From positions 496,001 through 560,000 of the forward strand of contig NZ_CP006019.1 in assembly GCF_000725425.1 (NCBI RefSeq): a stretch of 64,000 bases of DNA. Direction: 5' to 3'. The notes below the pieces were generated by a model. It did not search any database and had not been told where the DNA came from. It saw only the letters and a program-made list of their open reading frames with translations. This DNA comes from Palaeococcus pacificus DY20341. Lineage in GTDB: Archaea > Methanobacteriota_B > Thermococci > Thermococcales > Thermococcaceae. The position numbers were made by a program, and so were the translations under genes. Below are positions 9,287-17,853 of the stretch, in pieces (position 1 is the first letter of the stretch; every line of letters starts with the position of its first letter).

Positions 9287-9961
9287 ATGAAAAAGATAGG
9301 CATAATTGGGGGAATGAGTCCGGAATCAACACTCTACTATTACAAAAAATTTATTCATGTATCAAGGGAGAAGTTTGAGCCCCACTTTTATCCAGAGTTT
9401 GTGATATACAGCATAAACTTCAAGGAGTTTAAAGACAACCCCGAAGGCTGGGAAGGGAGGAAGAGGATTCTAATAAACGCGGCAAAGGCTCTGGAGAGAG
9501 CAGGCGCTGAGGTCATTGGAATCTCTGCAAATACGCCGCACATAGTGTTTCCCGAGGTTCAAAAGGCCATTAATGTGGAGATGGTAAGCATAATAGATGC
9601 TGTTGCAGAAGAAGCCAGGAGGAGAGGCCTCAAAAAGCTCCTTCTTCTTGGAACGAAAACGACTATGAGCATGCCCTTCTACAAAGAGGCGCTCAAAGAG
9701 AGGGGCTTTGGGGTTGTAACACCAAATGAAGCAGAGATTGAGGAGATAAACAGGATAATCTTTGAAGAGCTCATGTTTGAAAACTTTAAGGGCAAGTCTT
9801 ATCTCGTGGAGCTTATAGAAATGTATGCGAAGGAGATGGGAATTGAAGGGGTAATCCTCGGCTGCACTGAGCTTCCTTTAGCAATAAAACAAGGTGATGT
9901 AAGCGTTGAAGTTTTGGACACCGCAGAGATTCATATTAGGGCTTTAATTGAGAGGGCTTAG
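9287..9961 (+). CDS. Aspartate/glutamate racemase family protein with atypical active site
   Basis: 224 residues, cofactor-independent Asp/Glu racemase family. Conserved segments are GGMSPESTLYYYKKF at the N-terminus, the NTPHIVF segment and LGCTELPLAI. The family normally uses two Cys, one on each side of the substrate. The second is present (Cys193 in LGCTE), but the residue before NTPH is Ala81 where the first Cys is expected. It may thus use a one-base mechanism, act on only one enantiomer, or have another activity. ATG at 9287 follows GGTGATACG. It overlaps the convergent uppS gene by 4 bp. Confidence 0.85.
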   Translation: MKKIGIIGGMSPESTLYYYKKFIHVSREKFEPHFYPEFVIYSINFKEFKDNPEGWEGRKRILINAAKALERAGAEVIGISANTPHIVFPEVQKAINVEMVSIIDAVAEEARRRGLKKLLLLGTKTTMSMPFYKEALKERGFGVVTPNEAEIEEINRIIFEELMFENFKGKSYLVELIEMYAKEMGIEGVILGCTELPLAIKQGDVSVEVLDTAEIHIRALIERA

Positions 9962-10755
9962 CGTCCAAACCTTCTCTGCCTCTTTTGGTATTCTCTTATT
10001 ATCCTTAAAAAGTCGATTTTCCTGAACTCTGGGAAGTACACATCGACAAAGAAAAGCTCGCTGTATGCTATTTGATACAAAAGGAAGTTGCTTATCCTTA
10101 TCTCTCCTCCAGTCCTTATTACGATATCAGGATCGCTCATATTTGGGACGTAGAGATACTTTTTAAGGAGCTCTTCGTTAATATCTTCCTTCCTTATCTC
10201 TCCTTGCTCCAAGTTCTCAACTATTTTTCTGATTGCATCTACAATTTCACTCCTCCCGCCGTAGGCGAGAGCTATGTTTAGATAGTAGTTACTGTACTTT
10301 TTGGTCGCTCTTTCAGCATCTTCAGCCGCTTTTCTCACGTTTTCTGGTAAGAGCTCCTTTCTCCCGAGAACGTTCACCCTAATCCCATAGCGGTGCACCC
10401 TTTCGTCTTCTATTAACTCCCTGAACTTTTTCTCAAAGAGATTCATCAATGCATTTACTTCCTTTTCGCTTCGCTTAAAGTTCTCCGTTGAGAAAGCGTA
10501 AACAGTTAATGTTCTTATCTCAAGCTCTCTGCACCAGTCTAAAATCTCCTCAAGCTTTTGGGAGCCGAAAAGGTGACCATACCAGGGGGGCTTTTCCAAT
10601 TTGCGTGCCCACCTTCTATTGCCGTCCATTATAATAGCTACATGCTTTGGAATTCTTCCATTAGACTTTACCCTCTCGAATAGATAGCCCTCATATAGGT
10701 CATAGAGGGGCTTAAATAAAATATGAGGAATGTAAGAGACAACTCTATAAATCAT
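9958..10755 (-). CDS. uppS: cis-Prenyltransferase (polyprenyl/dolichyl diphosphate synthase)
   Basis: Extends allylic diphosphates with isopentenyl units in cis configuration to make the long polyprenyl carrier lipid for glycosylation. 265 residues. Family motifs are HVAIIMDGNRRWA (catalytic Asp), HLFGSQKLEEILDWC, LTVYAFSTENFKR, LNIALAYGGRSEIVDA, and the C-terminal DIVIRTGGEIRISNFLLYQIAYSELFF. An N-terminal extension of about 40 residues before the core includes a hydrophobic stretch (VVSYIPHILFKPLYDLY) that may attach it to the membrane. It begins 6 bp after the gamma-carbonic-anhydrase-like gene and is probably cotranscribed with it. Confidence 0.94.
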   Translation of the reverse strand: MIYRVVSYIPHILFKPLYDLYEGYLFERVKSNGRIPKHVAIIMDGNRRWARKLEKPPWYGHLFGSQKLEEILDWCRELEIRTLTVYAFSTENFKRSEKEVNALMNLFEKKFRELIEDERVHRYGIRVNVLGRKELLPENVRKAAEDAERATKKYSNYYLNIALAYGGRSEIVDAIRKIVENLEQGEIRKEDINEELLKKYLYVPNMSDPDIVIRTGGEIRISNFLLYQIAYSELFFVDVYFPEFRKIDFLRIIREYQKRQRRFGR

Positions 10756-10761
10756 CGAACC

Positions 10762-11286
10762 TCACTCTATCTTCTTTCTCTTAGTTAAGTGGAGCTCTGC
10801 TAGTTCCAAATAAACCTCGGCGTTCTTCTTAGTCATTTCAATTTCGCCTTCGCTGAGCTGCCTAACGACTTTTCCTGGAACGCCTACAACAAGGCTGTAG
10901 TCGGGTATCTCCTTTCCTGGTGGGACTAAAGCGCCTGCGCCAACTATAACGTGCTTTCCAATCTTTGCACCGTCGAGAACTACAGCACCCATTCCTATGA
11001 TTGTGTAGTCCCCAATCTTTGCTCCGTGGACAACGGCGTTGTGGCCTATTGTGACGTGCTCTCCAATTATGGTTGGCATTCCGGGAGAGGTGTGTATACT
11101 AACGTTATCTTGGATGTTTGAGCCCTTTCCAACATAAATCTGTTCTATGTCTCCCCTTAAAATTGCTGAAGGCCAAACGTTTACCTTTTCCTCCAAAACA
11201 ACATCCCCGATGATTGAGGCCATCTCATCAACAAAAGCACTCTCATGAATTTTAGGCTTCTTACCATTCAGTTCATAAACTGGCAT
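10762..11286 (-). CDS. Gamma-class carbonic anhydrase-like hexapeptide protein
   Basis: 174 residues forming a left-handed beta-helix of hexapeptide repeats (IIGDVVLEEKVNVWPSAILRGD, TIIGMGAVVLDGAKIGKHVIVGAGALV). The three zinc-ligand His are visible in NVSIHTSPG and GHNAVVHGA, as in gamma carbonic anhydrases of the PaaY/CaiE/ferripyochelin-binding type. It probably forms a trimer with metal at the subunit interface. Activity is not certain, because many close relatives have weak or unknown activity. The ATG at 11286 follows GGGGTGG, so it is preferred over a GTG at 11295. It precedes uppS. Confidence 0.88.
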   Translation of the reverse strand: MPVYELNGKKPKIHESAFVDEMASIIGDVVLEEKVNVWPSAILRGDIEQIYVGKGSNIQDNVSIHTSPGMPTIIGEHVTIGHNAVVHGAKIGDYTIIGMGAVVLDGAKIGKHVIVGAGALVPPGKEIPDYSLVVGVPGKVVRQLSEGEIEMTKKNAEVYLELAELHLTKRKKIE

Positions 11287-11370
11287 TAAAACCACCCCTG
11301 AATGTTTTCATTCACAAATATGAGGGAGCATTTATAAATCTGACCTTTAAAAAAGAGGGAAGATTAAGGA

Positions 11371-12417
11371 TTAAATTAGTTCTCTTTCAGTTTTTGTTAG
11401 CCTTCTTGCGCCGTTCTTTGTGATAACGACCGTGTCCTCAATTCTAACGCCGCCAAGCTTTGGAATGTATATACCGGGCTCGATGGTTATAACCATACCC
11501 TCTTTTAGCTCTGTTTCGTCTGCTTGACTAACCCTAGGCCACTCGTGAATTGCCAAACCCACTCCGTGTCCTAAGCTATGGATGAAGTAATCTCCATAGC
11601 CATACTCTTTTATAATATCTCTTGCAACGCTATCGAGCTCTTTGGCCGTCATTCCGGGTTTTGCAGCTTCAACAGCAGCCTTTTGAGCCTCCAAGACTAT
11701 CTCATAAATCTCTTTTTGTTTCTCGTTGGGTGAGCCGACTACGATAGTCCTTGTTATATCAGAGTGATAGTGCCCATACAATGCTCCTTCATCAATGACT
11801 ACAAGCTCTCCTTTTTCAATCCTCTTATCGCTAGCTACTCCGTGAGGCAAGGCCGAACGCCAGCCGCTCGCTATTATCGTATCAAAAGCAGGCTTTTCGG
11901 CGCCATGTGTTTTCATTATATACTCCATCTTAGCCGCTATTTCTCTCTCTGTTTTTCCTTCGCTTATTTCCTCCAATGCGACCATCATTGCCATATCTGC
12001 TATTTTACAAGCAGCTTCAATGACTTCTATCTCTTGAGGAGTTTTTACTATTCTGGACTCTTTGATAAGCTCATCTATGATCTTTAAATCCTTAATCTCG
12101 GCTTTTTCCTTAAGCTGGTTGCTGAAAGATAAGCTCATGGAACCTTCAACGCCTAAAACTTTGAATCTCTTAAAGTGTTCGTAAAGTTCATCGAGCTTTT
12201 TAAACTTCTCAACAGGAACGGAGGATTCCTCTTTTGCCTGTTCGTGTTCAAGCTCTGGAACGAAAAAAGTGCTCTCATCTGGAGTTATGATTAAGTAACC
12301 CCCTAGAACGGGTGAACTTCCCGTAAAATAAAACAAATTTTCATTTCTTGTTATTAGTGCGGCATCAATTTCATTTTCAGAAAGGTAAGCTTGAACTTTT
12401 TCTATCCTGGACTTCAT
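11371..12417 (-). CDS. pepQ: Xaa-Pro dipeptidase (prolidase)
   Basis: Hydrolyses dipeptides with C-terminal proline in peptide breakdown. 348 residues, the same length as the Pyrococcus furiosus enzyme. An N-terminal creatinase-like domain (about 1-125) is followed by the pita-bread metalloprotease domain. The five metal ligands can be placed: the two Asp of VVIDEGALYGHYHSDIT, His in HSLGHGVGL, Glu in VITIEPGIY and Glu in VRIEDTVVI. The start ATG at 12417 follows GGTGGAG. An upstream in-frame extension lacks a ribosome site. The gene stands alone between S8e and the gamma-carbonic-anhydrase-like gene. Confidence 0.95.
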   Translation of the reverse strand: MKSRIEKVQAYLSENEIDAALITRNENLFYFTGSSPVLGGYLIITPDESTFFVPELEHEQAKEESSVPVEKFKKLDELYEHFKRFKVLGVEGSMSLSFSNQLKEKAEIKDLKIIDELIKESRIVKTPQEIEVIEAACKIADMAMMVALEEISEGKTEREIAAKMEYIMKTHGAEKPAFDTIIASGWRSALPHGVASDKRIEKGELVVIDEGALYGHYHSDITRTIVVGSPNEKQKEIYEIVLEAQKAAVEAAKPGMTAKELDSVARDIIKEYGYGDYFIHSLGHGVGLAIHEWPRVSQADETELKEGMVITIEPGIYIPKLGGVRIEDTVVITKNGARRLTKTERELI

Positions 12418-12538
12418 AATCTCCACCTCGCCAATGGTTTGCGTAAATAGAATAAAACTCTTTCTGTTAACTGAGAGTGACAGATACCACAAATTTAAAG
12501 CAAATTAAGAAAAAGAGTTGCAGGAAGTAAAAAGTGCT

Positions 12539-12928
12539 TCAAGCGTTTTCTTCCTTAATCAAAACAGCGTTAACAACGCCATCTTGTCCTGGTCTTGAAG
12601 TAACGATGGCCTTTCCAGCCTCAGTCTCAATTATGGCTCCCTTTGTTATTATGTTTCTTCTAATGTACTGCCTGTTGGCTGGGTTGTCAATAACACTCAA
12701 TATCTTAACCTTTTTGCCCTTACCGCTTTCAAAGACGTTGGCATAAACGGCTTCAACGAGCCTGACTTTTCTGTTGCCACCGTAGGTTCTAATAATCTTC
12801 TTCTTTTCCTCATCAGAGACCCTTGTCATAGCTGGCTCTCTTCCGAGCTCCCTCTTCCTCTTCTTTCTAGCGATTATAATCTTTCCACCTGAAGGCTTCT
12901 TTAATGATCTTCCTTGCCAAATCGCCAT
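12539..12928 (-). CDS. rps8e: Ribosomal protein S8e
   Basis: Small-subunit ribosomal protein found only in archaea and eukaryotes. 129 residues. The signature [25 protein letters not shown] and [11 protein letters not shown] at the N-terminus, and [21 protein letters not shown] at the C-terminus, identify it. A ribosome site AGGTGAG precedes the ATG. A TATA-like TTATAAAC lies about 60 bp upstream on this strand, consistent with its own promoter. Confidence 0.97.
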   Translation of the reverse strand: MAIWQGRSLKKPSGGKIIIARKKRKRELGREPAMTRVSDEEKKKIIRTYGGNRKVRLVEAVYANVFESGKGKKVKILSVIDNPANRQYIRRNIITKGAIIETEAGKAIVTSRPGQDGVVNAVLIKEENA

Positions 12929-13069
12929 AATCTCACCTCACCTGATGAGCTTAATCACAAGGCATATTCAAAAAGTTTGTTTATAAGCTTTGCCCCATTC
13001 GAAAGCCCTGTTTTTTAAGGGGTTATGATTTCCAAGAGGAGGTCAGCATTGGAGGGGAAAGAAAAGAAA

Positions 13070-13417
13070 TCATCCCCCTCTTATTTTCATGGCACTCCTC
13101 TTTATGGAGTAGCTGAGGCCGTAGGAAGGCCACAATCCGGGGGGCAACGAATAGTGGTGTAAATTCCTCAAAATCTTCTCGGCCTCTCTCCTATTGGGAG
13201 CTACAACTTTAAGCTTGGTTCTACTCAAAACCACCTCTCCCTTTGGGAGTCTCAGAATTACCTTATCGCCACGTGTCTCTGGATTTGCCCTCATTAAAAG
13301 CCTTTTCAAGTCATTATATGCATCTTCCGTTATTTCCTGCTCCAAGATGCCGCTGTCCTTTTTAAACAATCGATTAAACCAAGAACTGCCACTAAAACTC
13401 GAGGATTCATCCTCCAT
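13070..13417 (-). CDS. Small basic hypothetical protein
   Basis: 115 residues, unrecognised, probably limited to Thermococcales. The N-terminus is a flexible serine- and acid-rich stretch (MEDESSSFSGSSWFNRLF). The core is a compact alpha/beta segment (TEDAYNDLKRLLMRANPET, KVILRLPKGEVVLSRTKLKVVAPNRREAEKILRNLHHYS), and the tail is basic (IKRSAMKIRGG). No membrane or secretion signal. GGAGGT precedes the ATG at a slightly long spacing of about 11 nt. It lies upstream of rps8e on the same strand, with 141 bp between them, and divergent from taw2. Function cannot be assigned. Confidence 0.6.
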   Translation of the reverse strand: MEDESSSFSGSSWFNRLFKKDSGILEQEITEDAYNDLKRLLMRANPETRGDKVILRLPKGEVVLSRTKLKVVAPNRREAEKILRNLHHYSLPPGLWPSYGLSYSIKRSAMKIRGG

Positions 13418-13517
13418 AGTACTCTTCTACCTCCGAGTAAGTCTTCATAATTTAACTTGTCTTTCCCATTTTTAAGCCTTTCTCATCGCTTTTTGCCGAA
13501 ATGACGAGGGAGTAAAA

Positions 13518-14396
13518 ATGTTTAAAAGGGTTCTCCTAAACTCCTACGTGATGAGTAGGAGAAGCACCAGAGTAATAAAGCCCCGCATAAAAGAAATTTT
13601 AAGCGAAACACTGCCCAGTGGGTTAGTTGATAAACTGCCGAAGCGATGGGTTCAGATTGGTGATGTTTTAATTCTTCCTCTTAGGGAAGAACTTCTCCCA
13701 TATAAATATGAGATAGCAAAAGTCTATGCTGAAGTCCTCGAGGTTAAGACCGTTCTTAGGAAAGGCTGGATTTTGGGGGAGTTTAGAGAGCCTCACTACG
13801 AGATAATTTATGGGCATGACCCAATAACAATTCATAAGGAGAACGGCATCCTCTACAAGCTCGATGCCTCAAGAATAATGTTCTCTCCCGCCAACGTCAA
13901 GGAAAGGGTGAGGATGGCGAGTATAGCAAAGCCAAACGAACTCGTGGTAGATATGTTCGCGGGCATAGGCCATCTCTCACTGCCAATAGCAAAGCACTGT
14001 AAGGCGAAGGTAATTGCAATAGAGAAGAGCCCTTACACCTTCCGCTTTTTGGTGGAGAACATAGAGCTCAATAGGGTCCAAGATAGAATGACTGCTTACA
14101 ATATTGACAACCGCGAGTTCAAGGGCGAAAACATAGCGGACAGAATTTTGATGGGATATGTTATAAGCACACATGAGTTTATACCAAAAGCCTTGGAGAT
14201 AGCGAAGGACGAGGCGGTAATCCACTACCACAACACGGTCCCCGAGCGCTTGATGCCTAAAGAACCATTCGCAACATTCCAAAAAACAGCGAGGGAGCAC
14301 GGCTACGAGGTGGAGCTTTTAGAGGAGCACGTAATAAAGCGCTATGCCCCAGGAGTTTGGCACGTCGTTCTTGACTTGAGGGTGTTTAAGAAATGA
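13518..14396 (+). CDS. taw2: tRNA wybutosine-synthesis aminocarboxypropyltransferase Taw2
   Basis: Transfers the 3-amino-3-carboxypropyl group of SAM to the imG-14 base at tRNA-Phe position 37 in archaeal wyosine synthesis. 292 residues, related to Trm5. The Rossmann motif is VVDMFAGIGHLSLPIAKHC, followed by VIAIEKSPYTFRFLVENIELNRV. Where Trm5 has NPPY or NLPK, this protein has MGYVISTHEF, as in TYW2/Taw2 enzymes, which transfer the aminocarboxypropyl group rather than methyl. ATG at 13518 follows GAGGGAG. A later Met at 13551 has no ribosome site. It is one of two tRNA-37 enzymes here, the other being trm5 at 4.6 kb. Confidence 0.88.
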   Translation: MFKRVLLNSYVMSRRSTRVIKPRIKEILSETLPSGLVDKLPKRWVQIGDVLILPLREELLPYKYEIAKVYAEVLEVKTVLRKGWILGEFREPHYEIIYGHDPITIHKENGILYKLDASRIMFSPANVKERVRMASIAKPNELVVDMFAGIGHLSLPIAKHCKAKVIAIEKSPYTFRFLVENIELNRVQDRMTAYNIDNREFKGENIADRILMGYVISTHEFIPKALEIAKDEAVIHYHNTVPERLMPKEPFATFQKTAREHGYEVELLEEHVIKRYAPGVWHVVLDLRVFKK

Positions 14397-14429
14397 AGTG
14401 ATGTGTAATCGCGGTTATTATAATGGCTA

Positions 14430-15236
14430 TTATACAATCGTAATCTCAACAATATCCCTCTCTCTAAACTCACCACCAATGAGCTTTATCCTCTCCTCGT
14501 TGCAGTAGATCCCAATTCCCTTCACTTTTTGATCATTTACAAAAATTTCAAAATCTGCATCGAAAATTCCAACGCCATTGGCAAGCTTTTCTTTGATGTA
14601 AATCTCTCTCCCAAAGAGCTCAACTTTATCAAAGCTCTCAAAAACTGCCCCGTAGTGATAATGAGGCAAACCCCCTTCGAGAGGGGCGTTTTGGAAGGTT
14701 AAAGGAGTTAAGCTTTTGCCTGCTCTTCTTAGGGGCTTTAACCAGTAGTAGTTCTCTTCCTTTTCCACAACTTCGAATCTATTTCCTTTAGCTATAGGCA
14801 CGAGCTTTAAGAGCTTTGGCTTAACTAAAAGTCCTCCCCTTGCTCTATACCTATCGGTGCAGTTTCTGAGTTCAAAGTGCGCATGTCTATCGCTCCAAGG
14901 CCTGAAGAAGCCGGAAACCACCAACTTGCCAAATTCGTCGCCGAGATAGAGCTTTTCATTCACCTCAACGCTGGGCTTAACATGGAGCACCTTTAAGCAG
15001 AAGCCGTGAACATTGAGAATCACCAGGTAGTCCTCTCGAACAGGGACGTATTTTGGTGTTCTAATCTTTTTAATTTCCTCAACGATTCCCTCTTCAAAGG
15101 GGAACAGTGCTTTCTCTTCAAAATAAACATCTATTCCAGTCCCTAAGCGGTGTGGATGATAGGGGCTATTGAAGAAGCTGTACTTCACGTTTTTGGGTAT
15201 TTGGAAGCTGAAACCGTTTATCTCTGCTATTTCCAT
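14430..15236 (-). CDS. M23/LytM-like metallopeptidase-fold protein, function unknown
   Basis: About 268 residues. Motifs resembling lysostaphin-type M23 peptidases are present: HRLGTGIDVYF followed by PFEEGIVEEI (like the H-G-x-D and A-x-x-G-x-V pattern) and RHAHFELR (the HxH motif). Archaea lack murein, so a peptidoglycan substrate is excluded and the fold may be used for another purpose. No signal peptide is visible, so it is probably cytosolic. A C-terminal half of about 110 residues is beta-rich and unique. ATG at 15236 follows GAGGT at 7 nt, whereas an ATG at 15242 abuts it. It is divergent from the HypE-like gene. Confidence 0.6.
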   Translation of the reverse strand: MEIAEINGFSFQIPKNVKYSFFNSPYHPHRLGTGIDVYFEEKALFPFEEGIVEEIKKIRTPKYVPVREDYLVILNVHGFCLKVLHVKPSVEVNEKLYLGDEFGKLVVSGFFRPWSDRHAHFELRNCTDRYRARGGLLVKPKLLKLVPIAKGNRFEVVEKEENYYWLKPLRRAGKSLTPLTFQNAPLEGGLPHYHYGAVFESFDKVELFGREIYIKEKLANGVGIFDADFEIFVNDQKVKGIGIYCNEERIKLIGGEFRERDIVEITIV

Positions 15237-15380
15237 ATTCATGACCTCAGCGAGAAGTCGGTCATCACCCGTCAGCTCACTCTTGTTCCAATCATCGGTC
15301 AAGTTAAGCTACTTCACATCGTTTATATATCTTCCGACAAGCTTTTAATCCCCAAGCCCTACTTCCTCTGGCGATGAAAA

Positions 15381-16370
15381 ATGCTTCCGGGTAAAGTTCC
15401 ACCAGAAAAGCTTAAGGAGATAGTTTTCAATCACTTAGGAGCGAAAGGTGAGAGAATTTTAATCCCCCCTAGTGTGGGAGTTGATGCTTCAGCGGTAGAG
15501 TTTGGTGATAAAGTCCTAGTGGCTACAAGCGACCCCATAACCGGTGCTTCAAAGCACATAGGGTTTTACGCTGTCAATGTGAATGCAAACGACATTGCCA
15601 CAATGGGCGCTAAACCAAAATGGTTTTTAGTTACGATTTTGCTCCCTGAAAACGCAGATGAGGCGCTTTTGAGGGAAATAATGGATGACTTGGATAAGAG
15701 CGCTAAGGCGTTGGGAATCGCTATTATAGGCGGCCACACGGAAGTCACTGTGGGCCTAGACAGACCTATAGTGATGGGGGCTATGCTAGGAGAGACGACT
15801 AAAGAGAAGCTTACCTCAGCCGCAAACGCTAAAGCGGGTGACAAAATAATCCTCACCAAGGGACTTGCGATAGAGGGAACTTCCATAATAGCAAGCGAAA
15901 GAGAAGAGGAGCTTAAAAATGCGTTTGGAGAGGAGTTCGTAGAGAGAGCAAAGGCATTTCTCTGGAAGATAAGCGTTGTAAAAGATGCACTAATAGCGAG
16001 TGAAATCGGGGTTAGCGCTATGCACGACCCAACGGAGGGAGGTGTTGCCAACGGACTGCACGAGATGGCTGATGCGTCAGGCTTGGGTTTTAGGGTCTAT
16101 TGGGAAAAGCTCCTTATAGCAGAGGAAACGAGGAAAATATGTGAATATTTTGAATTAAATCCGTTTGCATTGATAAGCTCTGGAGCACTTTTGATTTCAG
16201 CTCCCAAAGAAAATGCTGGGAAAATCGTGGAGGCACTTGAAAGGGAGGGCATCAAGGCCTCGATTATTGGGGAGTTCCTTGGAGAAAAAGAAACTCGAGT
16301 CCTCATAAAGAATGGGAAAGAACAGCCCCTTGAACAGCCTGAGACCGATGAGCTCTGGAAGCTCTTTTAG
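15381..16370 (+). CDS. AIR-synthase/HypE-like protein
   Basis: 329 residues of the PurM/HypE/ThiL/SelD ATP-binding superfamily. The N-terminal domain has GVDASAVEFGDKVLVATSDPITGASKHIG and NANDIATMGAKPKWF, the C-terminal domain has MHDPTEGGVANGLHEMADASG. This is closest to HypE, which dehydrates S-carbamoyl groups to cyanide for hydrogenase maturation. However, the C-terminus is ETDELWKLF and lacks the terminal Cys that HypE carbamoylates, so it is not a standard HypE. It stands alone here, convergent with the AI-2E family gene (4-bp overlap). An uncharacterised ATP-dependent dehydratase or kinase is possible. Confidence 0.75.
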   Translation: MLPGKVPPEKLKEIVFNHLGAKGERILIPPSVGVDASAVEFGDKVLVATSDPITGASKHIGFYAVNVNANDIATMGAKPKWFLVTILLPENADEALLREIMDDLDKSAKALGIAIIGGHTEVTVGLDRPIVMGAMLGETTKEKLTSAANAKAGDKIILTKGLAIEGTSIIASEREEELKNAFGEEFVERAKAFLWKISVVKDALIASEIGVSAMHDPTEGGVANGLHEMADASGLGFRVYWEKLLIAEETRKICEYFELNPFALISSGALLISAPKENAGKIVEALEREGIKASIIGEFLGEKETRVLIKNGKEQPLEQPETDELWKLF

Positions 16371-17368
16371 CCAGCTATTATTTCTTTCTCCCTTACTTTC
16401 CATTCCTCCACGAGCGTCTGCAGAAGTCCCAAACTGACTGGACCAATGATAAGACCTTTAAATCCAAAAGCGATTAACCCCCCAAATATTCCGATGAGCG
16501 CTATTACGGCGTTTATTTTTGCACCCTCTGCTATGAGCTTTGGTCTAATTGTTATGTCTGGAATTGGAGAAATAAAGATAGCACCGTAGAGCCCAAACAG
16601 TATCCCTGCCAGTACAGCATCGTTGTTTAGTATTAGGTAGAGGGCTCCTGCTACCCACATTACCCATCCTCCTATAACTGGAAGCAGCTCAAGGACTATG
16701 CACAGAATTCCAGCAGCCATTGCACCCGTGACGTTCGTTATGTCGAAGATTATGAACCCTACGGCTAAGAAGATTCCCTTTATGGTGCTCAGCAAAAGCC
16801 ATGTTCTCAAGAGAGCGCTGAGCGTTGCTTCAGCCCTTTTTATTAGTGCCTCCCCAAGCTCGCGGTTGTCTTGAGGTATCAGCCTGTAGAGCTCAAGGGT
16901 CAAAAAGCGGGTGTTGCTGAGGGTGGTGTAAAAAATCCCCAAGAAGACCATGACCTGCAGTATGAAAAGGGGAATTGAGAGGGTGTAGTTCAAGAGTGAA
17001 TCCTTTATTCTTTCGGGTATTGACGTTGAAAGTGAGTTCAAAGTTTCGCTGATTCCTAAGGGGAGATCAGGGCGTGTTATGAACTTCAAAGCATTTGCGA
17101 CATAGATGTAGATATACTGAAGAGTGCCGCGGAGCCACATTACAACACCAATGACAAAGAGAACAGAAACTATGCCCATTATAGCAGTTAAAGCTATTGC
17201 TGAGCTTTTTTCTCCAATCTTTTTAGACAATCTGTGGTGAACAGGAAGGACGATGTAAGCGATGGCAGCTCCAAAAATGAGGGGCGTTACGAAGGGCTCT
17301 ATTGTTTTCCAAACCAAAAAGAGAATGATTGCAGAAAGAACAAGCCACGCTATAGACTCTCCCTGCAT
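16367..17368 (-). CDS. AI-2E family transporter (PerM/UPF0118)
   Basis: 333 residues with about eight membrane helices. The family features are the N-terminal hairpin (AWLVLSAIILFLVWKTIEPFVTPLIFGAAIAYIVLP), a long amphipathic middle region, and C-terminal helices with GAMAAGILCIVLELLPVIGGWVMWVAGALYLI and the PIPDITIRPKLIAEG loop. Relatives export autoinducer-2 or act in sodium/proton exchange. The substrate here is unknown. It starts 1 nt after the upstream 17370 gene's stop, so the two are cotranscribed with sppA further upstream. The 3' end overlaps the HypE-like gene by 4 bp. Confidence 0.9.
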   Translation of the reverse strand: MQGESIAWLVLSAIILFLVWKTIEPFVTPLIFGAAIAYIVLPVHHRLSKKIGEKSSAIALTAIMGIVSVLFVIGVVMWLRGTLQYIYIYVANALKFITRPDLPLGISETLNSLSTSIPERIKDSLLNYTLSIPLFILQVMVFLGIFYTTLSNTRFLTLELYRLIPQDNRELGEALIKRAEATLSALLRTWLLLSTIKGIFLAVGFIIFDITNVTGAMAAGILCIVLELLPVIGGWVMWVAGALYLILNNDAVLAGILFGLYGAIFISPIPDITIRPKLIAEGAKINAVIALIGIFGGLIAFGFKGLIIGPVSLGLLQTLVEEWKVREKEIIAG

Positions 17369-17369
17369 T

Positions 17370-17849
17370 CTACCACTTCCGCAGATATTTGAGGATTAAT
17401 TCCCTTGCACCCGGCTTGTTGAAGAGGAAGAGCCTTTTGCTGCCCTCATCAAGGATAAAGTTTTTACCCAAGGCCAAAAGGCCATCTTTGAGTTTGTAAA
17501 TTTCGCTCTTCTCGAGCTCTTTTTCAATGATGGCTTTAACATCCTTAGGAGCATCAATGCTTTCCAAAGCTCCCTTGAGCTTATCAATTAGGGAACGGTT
17601 AACGAACTTGGTTTTGCTGAGCTTTAACTCCTCCCCTTTAACTTCGCTTCCGTCCATAAAAATGCCCCAAAACTCTTTGGCGCACTCAAATGGGTATACA
17701 TAAGCCTCTCCATAGTCAGGGAGGTAGAGCTCGTAAATAATTGCCAACAGAATTTTTCGAGCGTCTTCACCATAAAACTCTATCCTAAGGTTGAACTTCC
17801 CGTCATCGAAGCCATTCTCAAACACTTCAAGCTCCTCCTCACACTGCAT
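17370..17849 (-). CDS. Hypothetical protein between sppA and the AI-2E transporter
   Basis: 159 residues, soluble, acidic, not recognised. It has an alpha/beta start (LEVFENGFDDGKFNLRIEFYGEDARKILLAIIYELYLPDYGEAYVYPFE) and a helical second half ending with a short RELILKYLRKW tail. ATG at 17849 is chosen because GGGGGTGAG lies just upstream. A longer reading frame to 17921 would overlap sppA and lacks a ribosome site. It lies 4 bp after the sppA stop and 1 bp before the transporter, so it belongs to a three-gene operon. No function can be proposed beyond that context. Confidence 0.65.
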   Translation of the reverse strand: MQCEEELEVFENGFDDGKFNLRIEFYGEDARKILLAIIYELYLPDYGEAYVYPFECAKEFWGIFMDGSEVKGEELKLSKTKFVNRSLIDKLKGALESIDAPKDVKAIIEKELEKSEIYKLKDGLLALGKNFILDEGSKRLFLFNKPGARELILKYLRKW

Positions 17850-17853
17850 TGGC

